Assembly (NCBI RefSeq): GCF_030123325.1
Contig: NZ_CP126106.1
Coordinates: forward strand, 5,587,001 to 5,651,000
Origin: Peribacillus simplex
Lineage (GTDB): Bacteria > Bacillota > Bacilli > Bacillales > DSM-1321
Length of the DNA: 64,000 bases
Reading direction: 5' to 3'
The position numbers and the translations under genes were made by a program. Below, piece after piece: positions 53,029-62,525 of this stretch; position 1 is the first letter of the stretch, and every line of letters starts with the position of its first letter. The notes under the pieces were generated by a model. The model had not been told where the DNA came from and made no database searches. It saw nothing but the letters and a program-made list of their open reading frames with translations.

Positions 53029-55098
53029 ATGGAATTGATTCCAAGCGAACGATTTAAAAGGACAACTAAATATGTACGGGCCTTCATCATCCTTGCCACA
53101 ATCGGGCTCACGATACTCTTTGTATTGCTTCTCTCTTTACTGATTTATGCAAAAATATTAGGTCCTCCCCCTTTGGTCGTGCCGCAGTCCACTCTCTATT
53201 ATAGTGATGATGGAAATGTGATCGGTGAAACGGATAATGGCCAGAAACGTTATTGGGCCGGAATGGAGTCGATTTCACCACAGCTCATCCAAGCGACTGT
53301 CGCCGTTGAGGATCGTCAATTTTATACTCATAATGGATTTGATATAAAGCGGATCGGCGGTGCCATCCTTGCTGATATTAAGGCAATGTCCAAAGTCCAG
53401 GGTGCAAGCACCATTACCCAGCAGTATGCCAGGAACCTGTTTCTCGGGCATGACAAAACGTGGTCGCGTAAGTTTAATGAGGCCTTTTATACGATACGTT
53501 TAGAAATGAATTACTCCAAAAAGGAAATTCTAGAAGGCTATTTAAATACGATTTACTACGGCCACGGCGCATATGGAGCTCAAGCTGCAAGTCAATATTA
53601 CTTTGGCAAGGATGCCAAGGATTTGACTCTTCCTGAAGCGAGCATGCTGGCCGGAATACCAAAAGGGCCGTCAAATTATTCACCATTGGATAACTTTGAA
53701 AAAGCGAAATCAAGGCAGAAAGTTGTCCTGCAAGCCATGAAAAACAAAAACTACATTTCAGGAAAAAATATCGCGGAAGCATTGGGAACATCCCTTACAT
53801 TAAAGGGCGAGCACGGAACGGTCACCAATAAGACCGCTCCATATTTCCAAGATGCCGTCAAACAAGCTTTAAAGTCCCAACTTCATTTAGATGACCGGAC
53901 GATCGAGCTCGGCGGGCTTAGGGTCTATACCACACTGGACGAAACCCAGCAGGATGCCGCCGAGGAGGTTCTTTCCAATACCATACCCAAGTCTTCAGGC
54001 ATTCAAGCCTCGATCGTGGCAATGGATCCGGATACCGGGGAGGTCCGTGCGCTGGTCGGCGGCAAGGATTATTCCGAGTCGCCATTCAATCGAGCTACAC
54101 AGGCGGTTCGCCAGCCTGGTTCAACCATGAAGCCATTGCTATACTATTCAGCGCTGGAGAACGGTTTCACACCGTCCACCACCTTAAAAAGCGAGACAAC
54201 TACATTTTCTTTCGATGATGGTCACTCATCTTATACACCGCATAATTACAACCATCAATATGCGGAAGGCGAAATCACGATGGCTCAGGCCATTGCTCTT
54301 TCAGATAATATCTTCGCCGTAAAAACGCACTTGTTCCTTGGGGAACAGACATTGGTCGATACGGCGCATCGCTTCGGAATCACGGCAAAGATGGATGCGG
54401 TTCCTTCCCTGGCACTCGGTACGTCAGGTGTAAGGGCAATTGAAATGGTGAACGCATACAGCATTCTGGCCAACGGCGGCAAGAAGGTTAAACCCGTGTT
54501 TATCAAAAAAGTTGAAAATCAAAAAGGTGAAGTGATTTTTGATGAAAATGAGAAACCGGAACAGATTTTGGATGAGGACAAGGCATTTGTCATGACCCAG
54601 ATGCTTACAGGTGTTTTCGATGAAACCTTAAATGGCTATACGAAAGTGACCGGCAGCACCATCAGTTCCCAGCTTACCCGCCCATATGCCGGCAAATCAG
54701 GCTCCACCCCGACGGATAGCTGGATGATCGGTTACACACCGGGGCTTGTTGCGGGAGTATGGACTGGATATGATCAAGGCAAAAAGATCGAAATCCCTGC
54801 TGAAAAAGGCTATGCCAAGAAAATCTGGGCTTCCTATATGGAGAAGGGACTGCAAGGGAAACCGGCAAAATCGTTTAAGGAAACCAAAAACGTAATCGGG
54901 GTGAACGTGAATCCCGTTAGCGGAAAATTGGCCACAAAGGATTGTCCTGTCTCAAGATTGACTTATTATGTTAAAGGAACCGAACCTGTCGAATACTGTG
55001 CCGAGCACTTTAAGGGTGAGGATCCGAAACATTCCCCAAAAGAAGAAGAACATAAAAAGGCCCCGTGGTACAAAAAAGTCTTAAAACCTTGGGGATAA
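53029..55098 (+). CDS. pbpG: Class A penicillin-binding protein, PbpG (PBP2d)-like
   Basis: A bifunctional wall enzyme: an N-terminal membrane anchor (residues 18-47), a glycosyltransferase domain (GT51) with VAVEDRQFYTHNGFD near 94, and a transpeptidase with STMK (about 365-368), SDN and KSGST (KTG box, about 556). 689 residues. The start is the ATG at 53029, six bases after AGAGGTG; a GTG at 53020 lies in that site. Near ywhD and ywhC the homologue is B. subtilis ywhE (pbpG), a sporulation gene for the forespore/cortex. I could not place a sigma-F promoter. Confidence 0.92.
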   Translation: MELIPSERFKRTTKYVRAFIILATIGLTILFVLLLSLLIYAKILGPPPLVVPQSTLYYSDDGNVIGETDNGQKRYWAGMESISPQLIQATVAVEDRQFYTHNGFDIKRIGGAILADIKAMSKVQGASTITQQYARNLFLGHDKTWSRKFNEAFYTIRLEMNYSKKEILEGYLNTIYYGHGAYGAQAASQYYFGKDAKDLTLPEASMLAGIPKGPSNYSPLDNFEKAKSRQKVVLQAMKNKNYISGKNIAEALGTSLTLKGEHGTVTNKTAPYFQDAVKQALKSQLHLDDRTIELGGLRVYTTLDETQQDAAEEVLSNTIPKSSGIQASIVAMDPDTGEVRALVGGKDYSESPFNRATQAVRQPGSTMKPLLYYSALENGFTPSTTLKSETTTFSFDDGHSSYTPHNYNHQYAEGEITMAQAIALSDNIFAVKTHLFLGEQTLVDTAHRFGITAKMDAVPSLALGTSGVRAIEMVNAYSILANGGKKVKPVFIKKVENQKGEVIFDENEKPEQILDEDKAFVMTQMLTGVFDETLNGYTKVTGSTISSQLTRPYAGKSGSTPTDSWMIGYTPGLVAGVWTGYDQGKKIEIPAEKGYAKKIWASYMEKGLQGKPAKSFKETKNVIGVNVNPVSGKLATKDCPVSRLTYYVKGTEPVEYCAEHFKGEDPKHSPKEEEHKKAPWYKKVLKPWG

Positions 55099-55099
55099 C

Positions 55100-55138
55100 G
55101 AAAAACCCCCGAAGCCGGCAACGGCTTCGGGGGTTTTT
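55100..55138. terminator. Strong terminator after pbpG
   Basis: AAAAACCCCCGAAGCCG and CGGCTTCGGGGGTTTTT form a perfect 17-bp stem with a GCAA loop, effective on the plus strand and probably on both. Confidence 0.95.
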
Positions 55139-55247
55139 CTGTCCTAGTTCCACAGTGACTAAACTGCTGTCTTTAAGTTTACTGATTTTATCGCTTTCCT
55201 ACAAGTGCATTTTTCACTAAACTTAACATTTCATCCATTAACGAGAC

Positions 55248-55757
55248 TCAAACCGTCAATGACTCCTTCAGCTGATCTGAAGAGCGCTCCCACATTCCTG
55301 CATCATGATTTTTCAGGAAGTCTGCAAGCACACGCTTTGATTTATCGTCCATGGCCTCGACGATGATTTTTCGTTTCAGCGATTTATCCATTCTGTTGAC
55401 ATGCTCCGGAAGCGATTTGTAACCGCGTCTAATTGACCTGTCGACCGTCATTTCACATGCTGTCACACCTGCATAGTGCGGACCGTTTTGTGTGGCTTCA
55501 ATGGTCACCCAAACAAGCCAGTAAGGTTTGGCATTCGGGACTTCCTCTTTAGTCTTCAAAAACTTGATCCCTTTTTCCACTGCACTCCTCGCATGCATCG
55601 CGCCGATATCGACCTCTGCTTCACCTGCATCCACATCGATGATGACCGGAGAAATATTATCGAGCGTCAAAACCCCTGCTCCATATCCGCCATGACCTTC
55701 TGTAGGGTCGTTTTTTATAATATTGAAGCCTACCTTTTTCTTTGGTTGTTCTTCCAT
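55248..55757 (-). CDS. ywhD: YwhD family protein
   Basis: A conserved bacilli protein of unknown function, 169 residues (MEEQPKKKVGFNIIKNDPTEGHGGYG..., IDVDAGEAEVDIGAMHARS). Good AAGGGGG ribosome site. It sits between ywhC and pbpG as in B. subtilis. Confidence 0.9.
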   Translation of the reverse strand: MEEQPKKKVGFNIIKNDPTEGHGGYGAGVLTLDNISPVIIDVDAGEAEVDIGAMHARSAVEKGIKFLKTKEEVPNAKPYWLVWVTIEATQNGPHYAGVTACEMTVDRSIRRGYKSLPEHVNRMDKSLKRKIIVEAMDDKSKRVLADFLKNHDAGMWERSSDQLKESLTV

Positions 55758-55791
55758 GTTTATATCCCCCTTTATCGTTTGTCATTCCTTA

Positions 55792-56472
55792 TTATTGGTT
55801 AAAAAACAAAAGTGAAAAAAATTGACTCAAGATGCCTCCTACAAATTTAATGCCAGTATCCAAAATCGGTCTGATTGTATAATCGCCCAGCGGTGTGATG
55901 ATCATAATCAGGAAAATCAGGGAGCCGTATTGTTCATACTGGGTCATTTTTGCCCGCAAGTCCGCTGATACAAGATCCTGTACGATCCTATAGCCATCGA
56001 GCGGCGGCAGCGGTATCAGATTAAATACAAATAAAAGGACATTTAAATTTATGAGTGTATCTAAGAAGGGCTTGACGAAAAACGGTAAATCAGGTCCAAC
56101 GCCTGCTGCAAGCAATCCGTAAAAAATTAAAAACCCCAAAATTGCAACAATCAAATTACTGAACGGACCGGCAAAAGAGACGAGCACTCCTGCCAATTTT
56201 GGATTCTTGAAATGAAAACGATTAACCGGTACAGGTCTCGCCCAACCAAATCCGGCTATTAATATCAACAACGTCCCGATCGGATCCAAATGAGAAATCG
56301 GATTCAACGTGACTCTTCCTTCATTCTTTGCAGTCGGGTCACCGAACTTATAGGCCACATAAGCATGGGAAAATTCATGAACCGTAAATGCGATTAACAG
56401 TGACACTATGACATACGGAAGTTCTTCCAAGCTATAATGCAAAAACTGTCCTATTTGATCAATGAATTCCAT
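55792..56472 (-). CDS. ywhC: Site-2 protease-like membrane metalloprotease (M50), YwhC type
   Basis: 226 residues with several membrane helices. The zinc site HEFSH lies in AFTVHEFSHAYVAYKFGDPTA, and the second ligand region is NLIPLPPLDGYRIV. The start is the ATG at 56472 with GGGGGAG 9 bases upstream; the ATG at 56490 has no ribosome site. Cleaves in or near the membrane; its substrates are unknown to me. Confidence 0.93.
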   Translation of the reverse strand: MEFIDQIGQFLHYSLEELPYVIVSLLIAFTVHEFSHAYVAYKFGDPTAKNEGRVTLNPISHLDPIGTLLILIAGFGWARPVPVNRFHFKNPKLAGVLVSFAGPFSNLIVAILGFLIFYGLLAAGVGPDLPFFVKPFLDTLINLNVLLFVFNLIPLPPLDGYRIVQDLVSADLRAKMTQYEQYGSLIFLIMIITPLGDYTIRPILDTGIKFVGGILSQFFSLLFFNQ

Positions 56473-56611
56473 CGATAGCTTCTCCCCCATTGTTTATTAC
56501 CGTTAGTATACATCAAAAGTCCAAGAAGTGAAAAAACTCTGACTTCCGTGTCTTGCAATTCTTTTTCCATTGTGAAACACTACAAGATAAGAGGGGAAGG
56601 GGGGAAAAGAG

Positions 56612-56797
56612 ATGCCATATGTAACAGTCAAAATGCTTGAAGGCCGTACAGACGAACAAAAAAAGGCTTTAGTCGAAAAGGTGACTGCAGCCGTTACGGA
56701 AACAACTGGAGCACCAGCTGAAGCCGTGACGATTTTCATTGAAGAAATGTCAAAAAATCATTTAGCAGTAGCCGGTGTCCGTAAAAGCGATTTATAA
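56612..56797 (+). CDS. ywhB: 4-oxalocrotonate tautomerase-like enzyme
   Basis: A 61-residue tautomerase that uses its N-terminal proline (P1 after Met removal; MPYVTVKMLEGRTDEQK) as the catalytic base. The GTGAPAEAVTIFIEEM part is family-typical. A strong GAAGGGGGGAAAAG site precedes the ATG. The natural substrate in Bacillus is not known. Confidence 0.93.
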   Translation: MPYVTVKMLEGRTDEQKKALVEKVTAAVTETTGAPAEAVTIFIEEMSKNHLAVAGVRKSDL

Positions 56798-56813
56798 GCT
56801 TTACATAATGGGG

Positions 56814-56848
56814 AAAAGCTAAGCCATCAATTCGGCTTAGCTTTTGTT
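56814..56848. terminator. Terminator between convergent ywhB and ywgA
   Basis: AAAAGCTAAGCC and GGCTTAGCTTTT (56814-56845) form a 12-bp stem with U-runs. The ywgA stop codon lies inside the loop. Confidence 0.85.
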
Positions 56849-57336
56849 TTTAACTGCTCAATATATTCATATGCCTCATCAATTTCTTCAAGCGTATATT
56901 TTTGTTTGCTTTTCAGCGTGAAAATTTTCTCGGTGACTTCCTCTTTTTCAAGCGTGTCGAAGTATAACACCGTTGAAACCAGCTCCAAAAACCGGGCATT
57001 CTGTTCGTTCATATCCAATAAGCATGCCTCAAGTGCCGGCATCTCCACTTCCTGTATGGATAGGAAATCCTGGCCGGCATCCGTTATCGAATAACAATAT
57101 TGATAATACCCTGCTTTTTTTTCCCTCACTTCATTCAAGTAACCCATTTCGCAGAGCTCTTCAATCCGTAAGGTCAACTCCTCCGAATACGGTCCGTAAA
57201 AGTGAAATTGAAACTTTTCATGAAATGGGAAGGAAAGCTTCTTCGCGATATAAACGATTTTTTGCAACTTTTTCCGACCCGAGATTTCACCTGCAGTAGA
57301 AATTGCATTGATAATGTTTGCATGATCCTTAAACAA
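56827..57336 (-). CDS. ywgA: YwgA family protein
   Basis: 169 residues of a conserved Bacillus protein of unknown function. The layout recalls a small winged-helix-like protein (GRKKLQKIVYIAKKL..., YGPYSEELTLRIEELCEMGYL) as in SocA/Panacea-like proteins, but that link is inferred. The start is a TTG at 57336 with GGAG 9 bases upstream. Its stop lies inside the terminator shared with ywhB. Confidence 0.85.
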   Translation of the reverse strand: MFKDHANIINAISTAGEISGRKKLQKIVYIAKKLSFPFHEKFQFHFYGPYSEELTLRIEELCEMGYLNEVREKKAGYYQYCYSITDAGQDFLSIQEVEMPALEACLLDMNEQNARFLELVSTVLYFDTLEKEEVTEKIFTLKSKQKYTLEEIDEAYEYIEQLKTKAKPN

Positions 57337-57368
57337 GGCTCGTCACTCCTCACCAAAAATGTACCACT

Positions 57369-58676
57369 TTAATCCGATAGCTCCAAAAGCTTACGAATCT
57401 GTTTTTTTATATTTTTCTTCGTAGATTCATCACGCAATAAATCTGCTGGATAATACAACTTATGATCCGTTCTTCTTTTCCCTGAAATTGCATCGACAAT
57501 TTCGGATTCACGCGATAATTCACGAATTTCGCCATTATTTTTCAGCAAGTGAATCGGCAGCCTCTCCTCTTCCTCACCTGGCCGGTAAAAATCATACGGC
57601 AGATCTGATGAAGAATCGACGACAAGATAATAATCCGGATCGATGCCTGCCTTCTTGAATAGCGTCCTTAATTCCATCAACCTGTTCATTTGACTGTTCG
57701 ATGGATGGAATTCCACATATTTAAATAGTTTACGGTTAACGAAGCGAGTGCATAAATCTTTTAAAATCGCATCGTTCTCCTCTTCCCATGCTTCGAAATA
57801 ATAGAGCATCACCGCTTCATCCATTTTCAAGTAGTCCGTTAAAGTCACGTCTCCCTTGAACAATGAATAAAAATGGTGCGGTTCTTGAGCAAACTCATAA
57901 CCGGATTCATATAAATGCTTCGCCCTATGCAGAATCTTGGTAAGTATGACCTCCGCACTTCTCGTAACTGGATGGAAATAAACCTGCCAGTACATTTGGT
58001 AGCGACTCATGATGTAATCCTCAACCGCATGCATCCCGCTTTGTTTTATGACGGCATGTTCTTCCCTTGGCCTCATTACACGCAAAAGCCTTTCCATATC
58101 GAAATGTCCATAACTAACGCCAGTGAAGTAAGCGTCACGCTGTAAATAATCCATTCTATCAGCATCGATCTGACTTGAAATCAGGCTGACTACTAATTTG
58201 CCTTTATAGGTTTTTGCTATGACTTCTGCCACTTTTTTAGGAAAATCACGTCCAACTCTAAGGAGGATCTTATTCACTTCCGTATCGCCGAGGATTATTT
58301 GCCGCGTGAATTGCTCATGATCCAGGTCAAACACTTTTTCAAAAGAATGAGAGAAAGGACCATGACCCAAATCATGCAGCAGTGCTGCGCACAAGGATAG
58401 TAACCGTTCCTCAGGTTTCCATTCCGGTCTGCCTTCGAAAACATCATCCACGATTCTCCGGACAATCTCATATACTCCAAGCGAGTGGCTAAGCCGACTA
58501 TGTTCCGCACCATGAAAGGTCAAATAAGTCGTTCCCAGCTGTTTGATCCTTCTAAGACGCTGGAATTCCTTCGTCCCTATTAAATCCCATATAACCCGGT
58601 CACGAACATGTATATATCGGTGCACCGGGTCCTTGAATACCTTTTCTTCTTGTAATTTTTCGCCGGAATATTCCAT
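57369..58676 (-). CDS. ywfO: HD-domain phosphohydrolase YwfO
   Basis: 435 residues of the dGTPase/SAMHD1-like HD family: metal site H59, H64 (HSRLSHSLG) and HD at 101-102 (ALLHDLGHGPFSH), with QIDADRMDYLQRDA downstream. B. subtilis YwfO is reported as an HD phosphohydrolase; the exact nucleotide substrate is not readable here. GAGGG lies upstream of the ATG. It is 32 bases before ywgA. Confidence 0.93.
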   Translation of the reverse strand: MEYSGEKLQEEKVFKDPVHRYIHVRDRVIWDLIGTKEFQRLRRIKQLGTTYLTFHGAEHSRLSHSLGVYEIVRRIVDDVFEGRPEWKPEERLLSLCAALLHDLGHGPFSHSFEKVFDLDHEQFTRQIILGDTEVNKILLRVGRDFPKKVAEVIAKTYKGKLVVSLISSQIDADRMDYLQRDAYFTGVSYGHFDMERLLRVMRPREEHAVIKQSGMHAVEDYIMSRYQMYWQVYFHPVTRSAEVILTKILHRAKHLYESGYEFAQEPHHFYSLFKGDVTLTDYLKMDEAVMLYYFEAWEEENDAILKDLCTRFVNRKLFKYVEFHPSNSQMNRLMELRTLFKKAGIDPDYYLVVDSSSDLPYDFYRPGEEEERLPIHLLKNNGEIRELSRESEIVDAISGKRRTDHKLYYPADLLRDESTKKNIKKQIRKLLELSD

Positions 58677-58819
58677 GAACTACCCTCTTTTTCATAATCT
58701 CGATGCACTCATTATAGCGTGTTTTGACAAAAACCCCTAACATCCACCTTGCTAGCAAGAGAGGTCCTTTTGTAAGAAAACGGAAGTTTCAGTCTGGTTT
58801 TGTCTTGAAAATAAGAAAA

Positions 58820-58856
58820 TAAAAAATCACCGCAGTGTGTTGAATCTGGGTGATGA
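58820..58856 (-). terminator. Weak terminator-like hairpin
   Basis: ATCACC (58826-58831) and GGTGAT (58849-58854) form a 6-bp stem with a 17-base loop and a U-run on the minus strand, about 60 bases after the DUF1450 gene. Confidence 0.4.
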
Positions 58857-58912
58857 TCACTTGTTCCATTTATCATAAGCAAACAATCCACTCTACCTAT
58901 ATATCATGGATC

Positions 58913-59134
58913 CTACTTTAGTTTTTTATTGATTTTATCTAGTAACTCGTCTTCTGTCGGTGCAGCAACTGGACGGTTATTGACAAAGGCAAAAGACTTC
59001 TTTCTGCCAGGACCGCAATAGGATTGACAGCCCACTTCAATTTTCGCGTCGGGATCAAGCTTTTCAAGACGCGGGATCAATGTTTTAATGTTTACCGCCA
59101 AGCAGTCATCGCACACTCTGAATTCATTGGACAT
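58913..59134 (-). CDS. DUF1450 family protein (YuzB-like)
   Basis: 73 residues with CDDC (residues 8-11) and CQSYCGPGRKK (36-46), a small ferredoxin-like Cys-rich protein of the DUF1450 family. Function unknown; four cysteines suggest metal or redox chemistry. The start is ATG. Confidence 0.82.
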   Translation of the reverse strand: MSNEFRVCDDCLAVNIKTLIPRLEKLDPDAKIEVGCQSYCGPGRKKSFAFVNNRPVAAPTEDELLDKINKKLK

Positions 59135-59315
59135 CCTCCGGTCACCATCCTTTCCAGGACAAACTATTTTTCATCCATTTATATGACTAAAGGGTATTTT
59201 ACCGCTTCTACTTATGAATATCAAGAGGGCTTGATCATGTGAAAAGGAATGGGCAGCCGCTGTAAAAGGATGTAATTAAGCAAAAAACTAGTATCCTTTT
59301 AACCTTTTTGTATAA

Positions 59316-59329
59316 AAAATCCGGATTTT
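59316..59329. promoter_or_regulatory. 14-bp perfect palindrome upstream of rsfA
   Basis: AAAATCCGGATTTT is a perfect palindrome about 95 bases before rsfA, in a 290-base region with no gene. A GTATA (59309-59313) just before it resembles a sigma-F -35 element, but no good -10 follows. It may be an operator for RsfA itself or another regulator. Confidence 0.4.
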
Positions 59330-59424
59330 GTCCAAAATGCTAGTAGAACACTCATAAATCACTGCCACACGATATTTTATATAGTTATTTATTTTAAAAG
59401 TTACCAGAAAGGGAGTATGTAGAA

Positions 59425-60171
59425 ATGAAGGTTCGTCAAGACGCCTGGACAGAAGAAGATGATTTGCTTTTGGCAGAAACGGTATTGCGCCATGTGCGGG
59501 AAGGCAGCACTCAGCTTAATGCTTTTGAAGAGGTAGGAGATAAGTTGAATCGCACCTCTGCAGCATGCGGATTCCGCTGGAATGCAGTTGTCCGCCATAA
59601 TTATGATAAAGCGCTTTCCCTTGCCAAGAAACAGCGTAAGCAGCGGCAAAGGATCCTTGGAAAAGATCAAGGAGGGAAAAAACGGCTTCTTTATACACCG
59701 CCGTCCCCAACGATTTCCGACATAATGGTTCCCCATGTACAAGAAGAGGAACTAGAGTTGAAATCCGAAGTCGATACTACCAATTATGAAACAGCAGAGG
59801 AATTCGTTGTGGCTGAAGCCCTCACTCCTAAGACACAGCAAACACCAGTGACTTTGGAAACGGCCATGAGCCTTGATGCCGTCATCGCCTATTTGGAATC
59901 TATGAACGTCCGCATGCTTCAAGCTGAAGTATTAAAAACCGAAAATGAAAGATTGAAGCTTGAAATTAAAGGGCTGAAAAAGCGAAACGAAGATTTGGAG
60001 AATAAAATCAGCCACCTGGAACAAAACAGCGGCTTGATGCAGGAAGATTATGAAACTTTGATGAATATCATGAATCGAGCAAGAAAGCTGGTCTTGTTAG
60101 AGGAAGAGGAACGTCCGGCAACGAAGTTCAAGATGGACCGGAATGGCAATTTGGAAAAAATGGCCGAGTAA
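59425..60171 (+). CDS. rsfA: Prespore-specific regulator RsfA
   Basis: A DNA-binding regulator that tunes sigma-F genes in the forespore. 248 residues: an N-terminal Myb/SANT-like domain (RQDAWTEEDDLLLAETVLRHVREG..., CGFRWNAVVRHNYDKALSLA), then a linker and a C-terminal coiled coil (LKTENERLKLEIKGLKKRNEDLENKI region). GGGAG lies 9 bases before the ATG. A palindrome lies upstream. Confidence 0.93.
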   Translation: MKVRQDAWTEEDDLLLAETVLRHVREGSTQLNAFEEVGDKLNRTSAACGFRWNAVVRHNYDKALSLAKKQRKQRQRILGKDQGGKKRLLYTPPSPTISDIMVPHVQEEELELKSEVDTTNYETAEEFVVAEALTPKTQQTPVTLETAMSLDAVIAYLESMNVRMLQAEVLKTENERLKLEIKGLKKRNEDLENKISHLEQNSGLMQEDYETLMNIMNRARKLVLLEEEERPATKFKMDRNGNLEKMAE

Positions 60172-60241
60172 TAAGATAATGTGGGGTTCAGTTATAATAG
60201 ATCAACCACATGCCAAAGGCCGTTTCACCCATGTTTATCTT

Positions 60242-60271
60242 AAAAAAGGGAGCCGACAAGGCTCTTTTTTC
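60242..60271 (+). terminator. Terminator of rsfA
   Basis: AGCC and GGCT with flanking G-U/A-U pairs (about 60248-60266) form a stem followed by six U residues on the plus strand, ~70 bases after the stop. Confidence 0.75.
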
Positions 60272-60354
60272 ATTGTTTCAAGGATGAGGCAATAATATCT
60301 TCGCCTATCATACATGCATTTTACAGTTTCAGTGAATGCTAAAGTCGTATTAAA

Positions 60355-60387
60355 TGAAAAAATCCGTTCCTGAATTACTGGAACGGC
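60355..60387 (-). terminator. Terminator of lipL
   Basis: CCGTTCC and GGAACGG (60364-60387) form a 7-bp stem, followed by six U residues on the minus strand. Confidence 0.85.
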
Positions 60388-60397
60388 TTCTTTCATA

Positions 60398-61246
60398 TCA
60401 ATCCTTTAATGCATCGAATACTTTATCATTGCGTTCCGCCACTCTTGTCAAGTATGCCTCATACATCGGCCATTCCTGAACGGAAAGAGTGTCTGAGAAT
60501 ATCCTTTCGCTATGTTCCTTCAATACATTCAGGAATCTGAACATAACGTCCTGAACACTCAATTGCACGCCCAACAATTCCGTTAGGGACGCCATTACCG
60601 AAGGGACGATATCAGGATAAGCGAACTTGGTTTCTGCATTTCCTTTTGCTGCATCATAAAAACCCTTCACGAGACTGGCACGTTCAGCCCCGCTTCCATT
60701 GACACACAAATAGATTTGCACCGCTACGCCATTACGAATCCTGCGTTGGGATATACCGGCAAACTTTTGCCCATTTATACTTAAATCATAACTTCCAGGA
60801 CAATAGGAACCGATGATTTCCCTTGCCTCCATCGTGACTGGGAAATCGGCAAACATCAATTGGACAAGCTTCCACATCGCATCATATCCACGATTGATTT
60901 CGATTTTCTGCTCGTTTTCAGGAAAAATGAGCGACAAATTAAGGACGCCTTCATCCAGCACGACTGCCAGCCCTCCGGAATTCCTAACGATGGCCTGAAA
61001 ACCCTGTTCTTCTAAATGATCCAAACCCTTTTTAAGAAATGGCAACTTCGTATCCTGTATACCCATGACGATGGTTCGATGATGTACCCACGCCCTGGCT
61101 ACGGCCGCTGATTTACCTGACCCTACGGAAGCGCAAAATGTATCATCCATCGCAAAGGACTCCAGAGCTGGAAACTGAGGTCCAACGGAAGATTGATCAA
61201 TGATTCTCCACTCTTGCTGCATTAATAATGAATCTGTTTCACTCAT
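60398..61246 (-). CDS. lipL: Octanoyl-GcvH:protein N-octanoyltransferase LipL
   Basis: Moves octanoyl groups from GcvH to E2 subunits of 2-oxoacid dehydrogenases in lipoate assembly. 282 residues; catalytic cysteine C149 in IGSYCPGSYDLSINGQKFAGISQRR region (key residues C149, K161), and RNSGGLAVVLDEGVLN is typical of the family. Strong match to B. subtilis LipL (YwfL). It lies 34 bases after pta. Confidence 0.94.
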   Translation of the reverse strand: MSETDSLLMQQEWRIIDQSSVGPQFPALESFAMDDTFCASVGSGKSAAVARAWVHHRTIVMGIQDTKLPFLKKGLDHLEEQGFQAIVRNSGGLAVVLDEGVLNLSLIFPENEQKIEINRGYDAMWKLVQLMFADFPVTMEAREIIGSYCPGSYDLSINGQKFAGISQRRIRNGVAVQIYLCVNGSGAERASLVKGFYDAAKGNAETKFAYPDIVPSVMASLTELLGVQLSVQDVMFRFLNVLKEHSERIFSDTLSVQEWPMYEAYLTRVAERNDKVFDALKD

Positions 61247-61280
61247 ACGAATCTCCCTCTACATTTAATCCTTAAACTGC

Positions 61281-62267
61281 CTATTGATACTGCGCCACAA
61301 ATCCCTGTGCCGCTGTAATGACAGCCAGTTTATATACATCGTCTTCACTGCATCCCCTCGAAAGGTCATTCACCGGACGGTTCAGCCCCTGTAGGATCGG
61401 ACCGATTGCTTCGAAACCACCCAAGCGCTGTACCATCTTATAGCAAATGTTCCCTGCTTCGAGGCTTGGGAAAATAAAAACATTCGCATCCCCCTGAATA
61501 AGGGAATCCGGCGCTTTTTTTCTTGCCACCGAAGGAACGAACGCCGCGTCAAACTGAAATTCCCCATCAAGAATGACTTCAGGATCCATTTCTTTTGCCA
61601 AATCGACAGCATCAGCCACTTTTAAGGTCTCGGGGGATGTTGCCGATCCCTTCGTCGAAAAGCTCAGCATAGCCACACGCGGTTCGATATCGAACATTCG
61701 TGCAGTCTTCGCACTTTCTATCGCAATTTCAGCCAGGTCTTGGGAATTGGGGTTTATATTGATCGCACAATCCGCGAACACATATTTTTCTTCATTCCGG
61801 ACCATGATGAATACTCCCGATGTTTTTTGGACGCCTGGCTTTGTTTTTATGATCCTTAAGGCGGGACGAACCGTATCGGCAGTCGAATGCGTTGCACCAC
61901 TCACCATTCCATGGGCCAGTTTCATATGGACGAGCATGGTTCCAAAGTAGTTCTCATCCATTAAGATTTCACGTGCTTGTACATCGGTCGCTTTACCCTC
62001 ACGGACCTTCACGAACGCTTCAACCATTTCATCCATCATGATATAATTCTTCGGATCATATATTTCGATTGCATCAAGGGAGATTTTCATATCTTTTGCC
62101 TTCTCTTGAATCAACCCGATATCCCCGATCAATACCGGTGTCACCAGTTTAGCTTTGGCAAGCCTTGCTGCCGCCCCCAAAATCCGTTCATCCAGCCCTT
62201 CTGGAAAAACGATCTTTAAATTATGCCCCATGACTTTCGCTTCCAATATTTCAAATAAATCACTCAT
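61281..62267 (-). CDS. pta: Phosphate acetyltransferase
   Basis: Converts acetyl-CoA and phosphate to acetyl-phosphate for acetate overflow. 328 residues with VSGATHSTADTVRPALRIIKT, KMVQRLGGFEAIGPILQGLNRPVNDLSRG and the C-terminal AITAAQGF. AAAGGAGG before the ATG. The pta-lipL pair is conserved in Bacillus. The ~250 bases to hemQ hold an imperfect AACACC/GGTGTT repeat (62426-62449) and no clear promoter. Confidence 0.96.
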   Translation of the reverse strand: MSDLFEILEAKVMGHNLKIVFPEGLDERILGAAARLAKAKLVTPVLIGDIGLIQEKAKDMKISLDAIEIYDPKNYIMMDEMVEAFVKVREGKATDVQAREILMDENYFGTMLVHMKLAHGMVSGATHSTADTVRPALRIIKTKPGVQKTSGVFIMVRNEEKYVFADCAININPNSQDLAEIAIESAKTARMFDIEPRVAMLSFSTKGSATSPETLKVADAVDLAKEMDPEVILDGEFQFDAAFVPSVARKKAPDSLIQGDANVFIFPSLEAGNICYKMVQRLGGFEAIGPILQGLNRPVNDLSRGCSEDDVYKLAVITAAQGFVAQYQ

Positions 62268-62525
62268 TGGCTCTTCCTCCTTTTTAGATACGTTTTCCCT
62301 CTTTCCTTCTATATTTAACCATCCGGTGAAAATCCATAGTCGTCTTCTTTTAAGAATACTCTAGCAGCCAGGTAATTTCCAGCCACTTTGGTCTCCTGCC
62401 AATCCGCAAATTTGAAAATTGTTTGAACACCGAAAAACAGGGGTGGTGTTTGCGGGTTGATATAAATTTCCTTATACTGAAACTATGTTATATTAAAGTT
62501 ATAATAAGACTTAGGAGTGATCGTA

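Noticed and set aside
55173..55226. 9-bp inverted repeat TTAAGTTTA/TAAACTTAA after pbpG
   Set aside because: A/T-rich, 36-base gap, no U-run; likely chance.
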